DNA of 64,000 nucleotides. Origin: Anaerolineales bacterium (GTDB taxonomy: Bacteria > Chloroflexota > Anaerolineae > Anaerolineales > Villigracilaceae). Both the position numbers and the translations under genes were made by a program. The DNA is taken from assembly GCA_025056175.1 (NCBI GenBank), contig JANWWK010000063.1:44510-108509 (forward strand), written 5' to 3'. Numbering within the stretch: the stretch's first letter is position 1; each line of letters opens with the position of its first letter. The notes below the pieces were generated by a model, which was given only the letters and a program-made list of their open reading frames with translations, searched no databases and was not told the origin of the DNA. Below are positions 43,764-52,332 of the stretch, one piece after another.

Positions 43764-46319
43764 TTAAGGTTTGACGTACACCGTGTACTCGAAGATTTGC
43801 TCGCCTTTGGGGTAATCGAAGGTGCCGTCGTTGAGCGGAGCGGTAAATGTGACTTTGGTGGTCAGGTGATGTTCACCACCGGGCCAATCATAGAGAAGGG
43901 TAAGATAAACCACGCACTGTTGTCCGCTGGATGAATACGTCAGTTGTTGGAACTGGTCGAGCGGGATAACGTTCTCTTCGATGGAAAAAGCAAGTTGGAT
44001 TTTCTTCAAGTTCTCGGCCAGCGTGGCGGCATCTTTGGCGCACCAGCCCCAGGCCCAAAACAGGTCTTGTGATTTGTTCAGCGCAATGGTGTAAGTGAAC
44101 GTGCGGTTGACCTGCGCCAAGTCTTTTTCATTGTATTGCTCGCGCGCCAATTCCTCGAGCTGTTTGGGATTTTTGTTGAGGGCATCGTTTACCTTGCTGG
44201 CATCGCCCAGTTTAGGCGGCGACGCAGGCGTGATACCGGCTCCCAGCGGCTGTAAGATAGCGCGAATGCCGTATTCCAGCACCATGTCATCTTCTCGATA
44301 GACGGTGGTTTCATCCACCGGCACACGCAGGGTAGGCGGCACGCCTTTGCCTTCCAGGAAAATAGAACCATCCGGTAGACGAGTGCGTCCGGTAGGAATT
44401 TGAACGGAAATGCCTTCGGGGAGTTTGATTTGTCCACGCGAGACTTCGGCAAACACGCCGCCGGTTGGCTCGAACCCAACCACAATCATGCCGGGGACCT
44501 GGCTCAATCCATAGGCTTCGTATTCGCAGGCGCTGGTACAGGTAGGAGCCACCAGCAAGGCCATCTTTTCAAAGCGATACTGGTTTTGGTTGGGGAGAAT
44601 TTCTCCCGGCAAACCTTCTGGTTCGAACTTGCCGGTTTTTTCGCTGAAGTATTCATCCTGGCCGGTGGGGATGACTTTATCGGTCAGGAACCCGGCCAGC
44701 CCCAGGGGCGCGCCGCCAGCGTTATAGCGCATGTCGAAGATAACCCCCGCCACTTCACGCTGTTGGAATTGTTTGAGTGCACGCTCAAAGAGACGCAAGA
44801 GCAGATTCAGGTCGTCGTAGTTGGCATTGATGCGGATATACCCGATTTGTGTATTTTCGCGTTCGATAATCGAAAACTCGACCGGCAAAAGGTAGTCGGT
44901 TTCGACGTTGAAGTAGCGCGAGGTTCGGCTGAAGGAAGCCCGTTCGTTGACGGCTTTTAGCGTGACCGTTCGGGCCTGCTTACCAGGGTTGATGAAGGTG
45001 ACGGTGGCTTCCGTATCCAGCGGCGCACGCACGAGATACCGCTGCTGCTGATAGCGCAGGTCAGAATCCATCGAGTGCGGCAGAGTCCACGGAACGACTT
45101 CACCGATGGCTTGACGAATGGGTTTGCCGTTGAATTCGGTAATTTCTGCGCCGATTTGGAGGCCCGCTGCTTGTGCCGGGCCGCCTTCGGTCAGATAGAT
45201 GACGACCACACGGCCATCGTCCAGTTCACGGATAGCCAACCCATAACCGCCAGCAGTGGCTTGCTGAAAGGCCTGGCTGTAAGCCTGGTCACCGGGGCCG
45301 CCGCCCATACCCACATGACCATCTCTGAAAGCCCAGGTAAAATCACGAATGGCGAAGTAAAACGCATTCACGTCTTTTGCTGTTTGGGCTTGTTCCACGC
45401 GTGGCTTCAGTTGAGCATAAAGTTCATCCCAGTTGGGCTGTTTGCCTTCAATACCGTTGAAGGCGTAATTGGTGCGCGCAAATTCAAACAGTTTGTCCAG
45501 GGCTTCCGTGTAGGAGAGTGCCGAAAAGTCTTTGATGGCGCTATCGGGTGGTTCATAAAGCGGCAGGTCGGCCTCTTCGGGTTGTGAGACGGTAAACGGA
45601 CGCGTATCCAAATCCACCACCGAATACCCTGCCGGTAGTGGCGCGGCGGGGTCATCGGCGGTGAAGAGCAAACCGTCTGGCCCAAAATCGGAGGGGAAAG
45701 CCTGTGCATCATCCGGCGCCCAGACAATCAGCTTGCCGCCCACAACTTCATCATCGTTTTCGGGGTCGGTACGCACCGAGGCCAGATAACTCGGCCAGCC
45801 CCGCGAGCGGTCATCACCATCGGCAAACGGCCCGCCGTAAAGGTTAGGAGAATAGACGGTTGCGAATACCTGTACACCGCTTTCTGTTTGACCGTCGTTG
45901 TCTACATCGTTCAGCGTTCCCTGCGGACGAACGGGCAGGAACAACGAATATGAACCGCCAGGGATGTCCAGGTCAACCTGCATAAAGCCCAAAACCTGCG
46001 ATTCGACTGGCAATTCCCATTTTTCGTCACGGGTGATGAAGCCGTGCAGGTCATAAAGCATGACGGCGTGTTCTACTGCGTACACAGCAATCACAAAATC
46101 GTTGCTTACTTTGAACGAGCCGGTGATTTTGTACAACCCCTGGCGCTCTTCCGCCTGTGGCGTTGGCAAAGGTGCAGGAGGGGTGGGGGTGTTTGCCTGC
46201 ACAGGAGCAGGGGTGGACGTATTCTGACGTGGTGCTATCGGCGTAACCGGCGCGCATGCGGCCAGCATCAGCCCCACAGCCAGCCACACAGAAAAAAAGC
46301 GGAACAGGTGGGGTTTCAT
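43764..46319 (-). CDS. S41-family peptidase lipoprotein (C-terminal-processing protease-like)
   Basis: An 851-residue predicted lipoprotein (lipobox LAAC, Cys22) with a Thr/Pro linker. An extra N-terminal region (~60-270) of unknown fold is followed by a PDZ-like segment (~350-435; GGPAQAAGLQIGAEITEFNG). The peptidase core (~485-660) has FDMRYNAGG and APTCTSACEYEAYGLSQ, where Ser596 corresponds to the S41 nucleophile in the usual TSASE motif. A ~140-residue C-terminal beta-rich domain (VNRTFTYTIALNKSQ) is unfamiliar. The general base cannot be assigned. It lies in a minus-strand run acpS, NYN, CBS, S41. Confidence 0.8.
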   Translation of the reverse strand: MKPHLFRFFSVWLAVGLMLAACAPVTPIAPRQNTSTPAPVQANTPTPPAPLPTPQAEERQGLYKITGSFKVSNDFVIAVYAVEHAVMLYDLHGFITRDEKWELPVESQVLGFMQVDLDIPGGSYSLFLPVRPQGTLNDVDNDGQTESGVQVFATVYSPNLYGGPFADGDDRSRGWPSYLASVRTDPENDDEVVGGKLIVWAPDDAQAFPSDFGPDGLLFTADDPAAPLPAGYSVVDLDTRPFTVSQPEEADLPLYEPPDSAIKDFSALSYTEALDKLFEFARTNYAFNGIEGKQPNWDELYAQLKPRVEQAQTAKDVNAFYFAIRDFTWAFRDGHVGMGGGPGDQAYSQAFQQATAGGYGLAIRELDDGRVVVIYLTEGGPAQAAGLQIGAEITEFNGKPIRQAIGEVVPWTLPHSMDSDLRYQQQRYLVRAPLDTEATVTFINPGKQARTVTLKAVNERASFSRTSRYFNVETDYLLPVEFSIIERENTQIGYIRINANYDDLNLLLRLFERALKQFQQREVAGVIFDMRYNAGGAPLGLAGFLTDKVIPTGQDEYFSEKTGKFEPEGLPGEILPNQNQYRFEKMALLVAPTCTSACEYEAYGLSQVPGMIVVGFEPTGGVFAEVSRGQIKLPEGISVQIPTGRTRLPDGSIFLEGKGVPPTLRVPVDETTVYREDDMVLEYGIRAILQPLGAGITPASPPKLGDASKVNDALNKNPKQLEELAREQYNEKDLAQVNRTFTYTIALNKSQDLFWAWGWCAKDAATLAENLKKIQLAFSIEENVIPLDQFQQLTYSSSGQQCVVYLTLLYDWPGGEHHLTTKVTFTAPLNDGTFDYPKGEQIFEYTVYVKP

Positions 46320-46346
46320 CTCTATTTTTCTCTCCTGAAAAGGGGG

Positions 46347-46745
46347 TTAGCGTTTCCAACCGATTTCTTCGACGGCCATGAAAATGTCGGTATCAGAAAT
46401 AATTCCGACCAGCTCGCCGTTTTCTTCGATGGGAAGGTGATGAAAGCGATGTTTTTGCATCAGCAGGGAGGCTTCTTTGAGCGTCCAATCGGGTTTGCCA
46501 GTGACAACAGGCGCGCTCATGATGTCACGTACGGTGAGTTCGGCGGGGTTGGCATCGGCGGCGACGATTTTGCTGCTGATGTCGGTGGTGGTGACGATGC
46601 CATAGCCGCCGCCCTCGCGGCTCAAATCTACCACCAGGCTGTGAATGCGCCGCCGACGCATCAGCGTCATCGCGTAGGAGACGCTCGAATCAGGGTCAAT
46701 CACGACCACCGGGCTTTGCATCCAGTCACGAACGTATCCGGGCAT
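46347..46745 (-). CDS. Stand-alone CBS-pair protein
   Basis: A 132-residue protein that is just two CBS motifs (VRDWMQSPVVVIDPDSSV to YGIVTTTDISSK, and VRDIMSAPVVTGKPDWTL to GIISDTDIFMAVEE). CBS pairs bind adenosyl nucleotides such as AMP, ATP or SAM and regulate a partner. The partner is not obvious. ATG follows GGAGG. A TATAAT at 46772-46777 offers it a promoter. Confidence 0.88.
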   Translation of the reverse strand: MPGYVRDWMQSPVVVIDPDSSVSYAMTLMRRRRIHSLVVDLSREGGGYGIVTTTDISSKIVAADANPAELTVRDIMSAPVVTGKPDWTLKEASLLMQKHRFHHLPIEENGELVGIISDTDIFMAVEEIGWKR

Positions 46746-46771
46746 GGTTTCCTCCTTTTTGTGGTGAGGAG

Positions 46772-46777
46772 ATTATA
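46772..46777 (-). promoter_or_regulatory. -10 (TATAAT) in front of the CBS-pair gene
   Basis: A consensus TATAAT read on the minus strand, 26 bases before the ATG at 46745 and inside the intergenic spacer after the NYN gene. The -35 region is poor. Confidence 0.45.
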
Positions 46778-48037
46778 CTATTTGAGAGCCAGGATGAGTT
46801 GATTGACGTGAGCGAGCATACGTTCGCCACGAAAACTGCCATACAAGAGACGAGCAGCGACTTCTCTGTCAATTTTATCGGGCGAGCCAAGCGCCTTGCC
46901 TATTTTTTGTAAAATGCCACGGTCACAGCGGTCAAGCAGCTCAGTGGCGCGGTTGATTTCAGGAACAAAGCTGACGCGCCGGTCCCAAAGTTTGATTTCC
47001 GCCGCAAAACCGTTTGGCTCTTTCTCGAACGTAAAACAATACGTGTGAAACAGCTGGTGCGCCGTTTCGGTGATGTATTGTCCGGTAACGTGCGGCGCGT
47101 TTTCCTCAAAGTGTGCGTGAACGCGGTCTTTCAGTTGAGTCAGGGTCAATCCGCCGGTTTTGCCAAATTCGTGAAACTTGAAGATGATAGCCGGGCGGTA
47201 TTCATTTGGCGTCATACGGATTTTTTGAGCCGCCAGAATTTGCAAATAGTTTTCCAGAATTGTCTCGGGGGAAGGTGGCGCTTCGGGCAACAGTTGCGCT
47301 TCCAGCTGGTCACCGCTGGTGCGCAGGTGTATCATCTCCTGTTGGGCTTGCAAAAATTCCTTGAAGCTGGAAAAACCGTAGTTCCGCTCGTGGAAGGATG
47401 GATTGAGCCGCAGCATGGCTTTTTTGAGCTCAGAAGCGGGCATCCATTCGCTTTCCCATCCTTCCAGCACGCGGCGCAAAAGCAGGCGCGCTTCGGCGAT
47501 GTCAAACGAGGGGGCGGGGGCCTCGGTGGGAGAGAGTTTTTTGGGTTTGTCCGCAGGAGAGGGCGGGGCAATCAATTTGTCGTAAAAGATAAATTCATCG
47601 CAGGCATTCACCAGGTATTCGGCGCTCGTGCCGCTGATGCCGATGCCAATCACCACCTTGCCCTGTTCGCGCAGGCGATGCACCAGTTCGGTAAAATCAC
47701 CATCGCCCGAAACCAGCAGCACGTGCGTCACCTGGCTGTTAGGGTTGTAGAGCATGTCCAGCGCGTCAATCACGATGCGAATATCCGCGGCGTTTTTGCC
47801 CCGTTTGCTGGAGACATGCACCAGTTCGATTCCCAGTCCCAACAAATCGCGCTGAACGCTGCGCTGTTCCGACCAATCAGCATAGGCGCGCCGCAGCACG
47901 GTGCGCCCGATGCGGCTGGCGGTTTCCAGCACTTTATCCCATTCCACCTGCACGTCTTTGCCCAGCGTATCAGCGACGCTGATTTCGATATTATCGTAAT
48001 CAATGAAAACGGCCACCTGCGCCGAATCGTTGTTCAT
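46778..48037 (-). CDS. NYN-domain putative RNase with OST-HTH/LOTUS-type domain
   Basis: A 419-residue cytoplasmic protein. The N-terminal NYN (PIN-like) domain (residues ~1-155) has the expected acidic residues: Asp13 and Asp15 in FIDYDN, the Asp in DIRIVIDALDM and in VLLVSGDGDF. A second domain at about 180-255 (LKKAMLRLNPSFHERNYGFSSFKEFL in two parts) matches OST-HTH/LOTUS, an RNA-binding fold often joined to NYN. The last ~150 residues are helical and unassigned. Bacterial NYN-LOTUS proteins are thought to cut RNA, but substrates are unknown. It is 16 bases after acpS; the SD (AAGGGAG) abuts the ATG. Confidence 0.82.
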   Translation of the reverse strand: MNNDSAQVAVFIDYDNIEISVADTLGKDVQVEWDKVLETASRIGRTVLRRAYADWSEQRSVQRDLLGLGIELVHVSSKRGKNAADIRIVIDALDMLYNPNSQVTHVLLVSGDGDFTELVHRLREQGKVVIGIGISGTSAEYLVNACDEFIFYDKLIAPPSPADKPKKLSPTEAPAPSFDIAEARLLLRRVLEGWESEWMPASELKKAMLRLNPSFHERNYGFSSFKEFLQAQQEMIHLRTSGDQLEAQLLPEAPPSPETILENYLQILAAQKIRMTPNEYRPAIIFKFHEFGKTGGLTLTQLKDRVHAHFEENAPHVTGQYITETAHQLFHTYCFTFEKEPNGFAAEIKLWDRRVSFVPEINRATELLDRCDRGILQKIGKALGSPDKIDREVAARLLYGSFRGERMLAHVNQLILALK

Positions 48038-48053
48038 CTCCCTTTTGCCCCTT

Positions 48054-48458
48054 TCAGGTTTCGTCTTTTCCTATCGCCACCACCGAAGCCGCCGCGTATT
48101 CCTGCGTATGGCTCAGGCTGACTGCCCACTCAGTGAGATTCAGTGCGCGGGCGCGTTCAAGCGCTTTGCCGTGCAGGCGCAGGCAGGGTTCGCGGTTCTC
48201 TCCACGCAAAATTTCAATATCGGTAAACGCTATCGGCCCCAACCCGGTGCCAAGCGCTTTTCCAACGGCCTCTTTGGCGGCAAAGCGCGCTGCCAGCGAA
48301 GCATAGTTCCCCCCACATTGCTCACGTTCCACAGGGGTAAAAATGCGCGCCAGCAGGCGTTCTCCCTGCCGCTCAATGGCCTGGCGTAGACGCGCAATTT
48401 CGCAAAGGTCAATGCCGGTGCGTAGGGTCACAGCGTTTTCTCTACGAGGACGTATCAT
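48054..48458 (-). CDS. acpS: Holo-[acyl-carrier-protein] synthase
   Basis: A 134-residue 4'-phosphopantetheinyl transferase that activates ACP for fatty-acid synthesis. Motifs LRTGIDLCEIARLR (metal-binding Asp) and ASLAARFAAKEAVGKALG (Glu) are intact; the end (WAVSLSHTQEYAAASVVA) is standard. ATG 48458 with AAGGG upstream adds about nine residues before the usual start; GTG 48431 would give a more typical length. First gene of the minus-strand run with NYN and CBS genes, divergent from msrP. Confidence 0.92.
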   Translation of the reverse strand: MIRPRRENAVTLRTGIDLCEIARLRQAIERQGERLLARIFTPVEREQCGGNYASLAARFAAKEAVGKALGTGLGPIAFTDIEILRGENREPCLRLHGKALERARALNLTEWAVSLSHTQEYAAASVVAIGKDET

Positions 48459-48544
48459 ATCAGCCCTTGTGAAAAACCGCAAATTGCTTCTAATGCGAAT
48501 TTTAGACAGATTTGGTATGCTTTCTTTCACTCAGGAGAAAGCGT

Positions 48545-49504
48545 ATGACCTCTCTTTTTCAGTCTGTGCCGGTTCATCCGTCCGAAATCACCCCCAAACA
48601 CGTTTATCTCTCAAGGCGTGATTTCATCAAGGTTGCTGGTGTGCTTGCCGGAAGCATGGCGCTGGCCGCCTGTGCACCCCAGTCCCTTTCATCAGATTCC
48701 GCACCTGCGCCTGCCGACCCTTCCCTCTCTTCCAAAACCGATGAATTGGGAGACCCTGTCAACTCGTTTGAAGACATCACGAACTACAACAACTATTACG
48801 AATTTACCACCGATAAGCGCGGTGTGGCTCAACTGGCACGGGATTTTCCCACCTCTCCATGGGAGGTAGAAATCGGCGGGTTGGTTCGTAAACCAGGTAA
48901 GTTTGGCGTGGAAGACCTGGTCAAGAAATATCCGCCAGAAGAGCGCATCTACCGTTTGCGGTGCGTCGAAGCCTGGAGCATGGTCATCCCCTGGTTGGGG
49001 TTTCCGCTGTGGAAACTTTTGAAAGACGTGGAGCCGACTTCGGATGCAAAATACGTGAGCTTCACTTCGATTTACAAACCCGAAGCCATGCCTGGTCAGC
49101 GCGAACCCTGGTATCCCTGGCCGTATCGTGAGGGCCTGCGCCTGGACGAAGCCATGCACGATTTGACGATTCTGGCAACTGGCCTGTACGGCGGAGAATT
49201 GCCTCCGCAGAACGGTGGCGGCATTCGGCTGGTCGTCCCCTGGAAGTATGGGTTCAAGTCTATCAAGGCCATCGTCAAAATCGAGCTGACGGCGGAGCAA
49301 CCACCAACGCTGTGGAACCTGATTCAGCCAAACGAATACGGCTTTTATGCCAACGTTAACCCGAATGTAGACCATCCTCGCTGGAGTCAGGCCACCGAGC
49401 GGCGCATCGGAGAAATTGCTCGCCGCCCAACCCTGATGTTCAACGGCTACGCTGGCGAGGTGGCTGCACTTTACGAGGGCATGGATTTGCGGGTGTATTA
49501 TTGA
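48545..49504 (+). CDS. msrP: MsrP: molybdopterin protein-methionine-sulfoxide reductase, catalytic subunit
   Basis: A 319-residue Mo-enzyme of the YedY/MsrP family that repairs oxidised methionines outside the cytoplasm. The Tat motif SRRDFIK (24-29) is followed by a hydrophobic stretch and a lipobox LAAC (Cys43), so it looks like a Tat-exported lipoprotein. The Mo-coordinating Cys140 lies in LRCVEAWSMVIPWLGFPL. The family's PYREGLRLDEAM and PWKYGFKSIK segments are present. The frame is open from 48512; ATG 48545 follows AGGAG. Overlaps msrQ (TGATG). Confidence 0.93.
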   Translation: MTSLFQSVPVHPSEITPKHVYLSRRDFIKVAGVLAGSMALAACAPQSLSSDSAPAPADPSLSSKTDELGDPVNSFEDITNYNNYYEFTTDKRGVAQLARDFPTSPWEVEIGGLVRKPGKFGVEDLVKKYPPEERIYRLRCVEAWSMVIPWLGFPLWKLLKDVEPTSDAKYVSFTSIYKPEAMPGQREPWYPWPYREGLRLDEAMHDLTILATGLYGGELPPQNGGGIRLVVPWKYGFKSIKAIVKIELTAEQPPTLWNLIQPNEYGFYANVNPNVDHPRWSQATERRIGEIARRPTLMFNGYAGEVAALYEGMDLRVYY

Positions 49505-50121
49505 TGCGCCGCCGTTTCACGCCTTTGCAGTTCCTGGTTCATCTCGCTGGCTGGCTTCCGCTCATTGTGCTGCTCCTGGACTTGTGGCGCGATACCCTGA
49601 CCGCCAATCCCATCCAGGCCATCGAACAACGCACCGGTTACACGGCGCTGGTTTTTCTCACGCTTTCTCTGGCATGTACACCGCTGGCCTGGTGGGGGTG
49701 GAAGGAACTCTTGCAGCGGCGCAAAGCGCTGGGATTGTATGGATTCCTGTACGCTGCTTTGCACGTGACGGTCTTCATTGCCGTAGATTACGGCCTGGAC
49801 CTGAATGCTCTCATCCGCGATGTTGGCACCAAGCAATATATTCTCGTTGGCGCAGCGGCCTTCCTGCTGCTCGTTCCGCTCGCGGTGACCTCGTTTGAAT
49901 ACTGGATGAAGCGGTTAGGAAAAAATTGGAAACGCCTGCACCGCCTGGTGTATCTGATTGTGCCGCTGATTGTGTTACACTTCTTTTGGGCACGCAAAGG
50001 CAACCTGTGGACGCTGAGTGGGGATGTGGCTCAGCCGTTGACGTTTGCCATTCTCGTTGGCGTGTTGCTGCTTTTACGGTTGGGAGCGGTCAAAAAAGTC
50101 TTAAGCCGTCTTCGCCGCTAG
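49504..50121 (+). CDS. msrQ: MsrQ: heme b membrane subunit for MsrP
   Basis: A 205-residue membrane protein of the YedZ/MsrQ (ferric-reductase-like) family that passes electrons from the quinone pool or flavin reductase to MsrP. About six helices; likely heme ligands are His in YAALHVTVFIAVDYG and in LHRLVYLIVPLIVLHFFW. The GKNWKRLHRL loop is typical. ATG overlaps the msrP stop. The gene pair order is as in E. coli. Confidence 0.92.
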   Translation: MRRRFTPLQFLVHLAGWLPLIVLLLDLWRDTLTANPIQAIEQRTGYTALVFLTLSLACTPLAWWGWKELLQRRKALGLYGFLYAALHVTVFIAVDYGLDLNALIRDVGTKQYILVGAAAFLLLVPLAVTSFEYWMKRLGKNWKRLHRLVYLIVPLIVLHFFWARKGNLWTLSGDVAQPLTFAILVGVLLLLRLGAVKKVLSRLRR

Positions 50122-50319
50122 CAGCCTGTTTCGCCGTCTGGGGGCAAAACGGTTGTCCTGCACAGAGTGCGCGGAAAAAACCGCAACTTGGGTTAAAATA
50201 TAGCGCTGGTTTCCGGGCGGACGCGGCGCGCGTCTCGCTCGTATTATCCTCGGGGCGGCACTGTGCCTGCAAGCCGGGGGAAACCAGCTTGATTCGCAAA
50301 GTTTCAGGAACGCAAGACG

Positions 50320-52323
50320 TTGAATACACCCTTGAAAGCCTCCGAACTCCCGCTGTGGTTCAGATTCTTGCCGGTTTTGTTGCTTGCTGCAAGCGGCGCA
50401 GCCGGGGGGGTGGCGTGGGTCAGGCCGCCGCGCACTTATTTTGGGCTGACGCACGAGACCTTTCTGGCACTTGTGCTGATTGCCGCGTTGCTCACCGGCA
50501 GCGCTGCGGTTCTGTTTCTCTTCTTTCCTCATCGGCTGATAGCACGCGGGTTGTATTACGGCTGGGTGAAAGGACGTGGCGTCATCGCCTGGCTGGTGCT
50601 TTACGGATTGCTGGAAGCCTACCTGCGATTGCCCTTGCTTTACGTTGAAAAACCGAATCTGGTCCTCAACCATGCGGCCTTGTTGGGGTGGCGCGGTCTG
50701 GCGCTGACTGGCCTGGCTGCTGTTTTGTTCATCGCCCTGTGGAAGGCGCGGCCTATTGAAAACCCGTTTCCGCCCGGCTGGCAGGCCTGGATGCAGACAA
50801 AACGCGCTGCCCTGCATTCAACGTTGAGTGCCATAGAGACGCGATGGTCAGCGCTCCTGCCTGCACTGGCGCCAATTGCCCTTATTCTGTTCGTCATTTA
50901 TGGGCTGTGGGGAGCAAAGCTCTCTGACTATCTGCCAGTCTTCTGGAACGATGCAACCGGTTACTGGCTGTGGATTCGGCAATTCAGTTTCTATGGATTG
51001 GGCGGCGGCTACAACTACCCCAACGAATTGATGCCTGCGGCAGCGTTCAATCGCTATGGCGAAGGGTCACCGTTGTATATTTACGTCTACGGTTTGTTTG
51101 GACAGCTGCTCGGCTGGGCGCCGCACCTGCCGATTCTGGTGAATTTTGGTCTGATTGCCACTTCGGTGTACAGTTTTTCGCGCCTGGCGCGGCTGGAGAC
51201 CCATCAGAACCTGATGCTGGCGCTGCTGCTCTCCGTTTCGTGGCCAGTGATGATATTTGCCGCCACCACCTCACACGAACCGCTCAACCTGGCGGTGGGG
51301 ATTGTGTTTGCCTGGGCATTTCTGCGTTTACGGCAAAGCGAGCGCATTGCGCCTGTGCCAGCTTTGTTGCTGATGCTGTTTGCGTTTCTGGCCGGCATGC
51401 TGCGTCTCTCGTGGGTCATCCTGTTTCCGCCGCTGTTTTATTTCGTGTTTCGAGGCAGCCCGCTGCGCCGCATCGCGCTCAGCCTGCTGATGAGCGTTCT
51501 GCTGGCATTCCTGATTCTGAGAATCACCGATTGGCTCGTGCCGCCCGTCAACAACTCCATCCTTGCCGCGCTGGAAAATGAGCGAGGTGCGTTGTTTGGC
51601 ATGTTCCTGCAACTCATGGCGCAGGTCAAGAAGCTGGTTATCAAGCAAACCACAACACCGGCCTGGGCAACGCTGTTTCTGCTCCTGATGCTGTGGACCG
51701 CTGCGGCGCGCGAACTTCTGGCGCTCTGGCGGCAGAAAACGCGCCTGGCAGAGATATTCAAATCACAGGCGGCCTTCGATGTTTACAACGTGCTGACCCT
51801 GCTGGCAGCTGGCCTGACGCTTTATCTGGTGAATGGGTTCTACCGCGTTTTCTATATTCCGCTGCTGGTGAGCCTGTTGCTGCACATTGCCCAAAAGAAA
51901 TATCAGGTTGTCTGGAGGGTGACGCTGTTCAGCCTGCTCTTTGCACCGGTGATGCTGAACGGGCAGGGTGATTGGCAGGGTGCCAGGTTGAATTACACCT
52001 ATCGCGCGCCCGAGTTCGTAACCTGGCAGAGCGGGCTGCGGGCGGCCGTGACCTATGACTCTGCTGCGGTCAACCCCTGGTGTAACACAGTTCTCATCAC
52101 ACTCCGTTCTTACGATGCCCGCCTGGCGGCTCTGCCACCCGGCATTGGCATTTCTTACCTGCAAGACCCCTTCCCCTCGACACCTGTGCGTTCCAGGTAC
52201 CTTTGGATAAATGATGTGGATAGGAGTAAACTGGAGGAAAGAATAGAATTGCGCCTGGAAAAGCTGGCCGAACTGCCCGAAGGCACGCTCTACCGTAATC
52301 TGGATGCAAATTGTTCCCCATAA
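50320..52323 (+). CDS. Large polytopic membrane protein, probable GT-C glycosyltransferase or polysaccharide protein
   Basis: A 667-residue protein with about twelve to fourteen hydrophobic segments and a ~130-residue extracytoplasmic C-terminal part. An N-terminal four-helix block precedes a loop KLSDYLPVFWNDATGYWLWIRQ (in the first outer loop after residue ~195) with acidic residues, like the Asp/Glu site of GT-C enzymes, but the family is not certain. It starts with TTG 50320 behind CAGGA; the stop is 9 bases from the epimerase. It heads the wlb-type operon and probably transfers sugar from a lipid carrier to the cell surface. TAAAAT at 50194-50199 is a possible -10; no good -35. Confidence 0.7.
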   Translation: MNTPLKASELPLWFRFLPVLLLAASGAAGGVAWVRPPRTYFGLTHETFLALVLIAALLTGSAAVLFLFFPHRLIARGLYYGWVKGRGVIAWLVLYGLLEAYLRLPLLYVEKPNLVLNHAALLGWRGLALTGLAAVLFIALWKARPIENPFPPGWQAWMQTKRAALHSTLSAIETRWSALLPALAPIALILFVIYGLWGAKLSDYLPVFWNDATGYWLWIRQFSFYGLGGGYNYPNELMPAAAFNRYGEGSPLYIYVYGLFGQLLGWAPHLPILVNFGLIATSVYSFSRLARLETHQNLMLALLLSVSWPVMIFAATTSHEPLNLAVGIVFAWAFLRLRQSERIAPVPALLLMLFAFLAGMLRLSWVILFPPLFYFVFRGSPLRRIALSLLMSVLLAFLILRITDWLVPPVNNSILAALENERGALFGMFLQLMAQVKKLVIKQTTTPAWATLFLLLMLWTAAARELLALWRQKTRLAEIFKSQAAFDVYNVLTLLAAGLTLYLVNGFYRVFYIPLLVSLLLHIAQKKYQVVWRVTLFSLLFAPVMLNGQGDWQGARLNYTYRAPEFVTWQSGLRAAVTYDSAAVNPWCNTVLITLRSYDARLAALPPGIGISYLQDPFPSTPVRSRYLWINDVDRSKLEERIELRLEKLAELPEGTLYRNLDANCSP

Positions 52324-52332
52324 GGTGACTGC

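Noticed and set aside
47045..48121. 358-codon open frame on the plus strand
   Set aside because: It is antisense to the NYN-domain gene and its translation shows no recognisable domain; the minus-strand gene has catalytic motifs.
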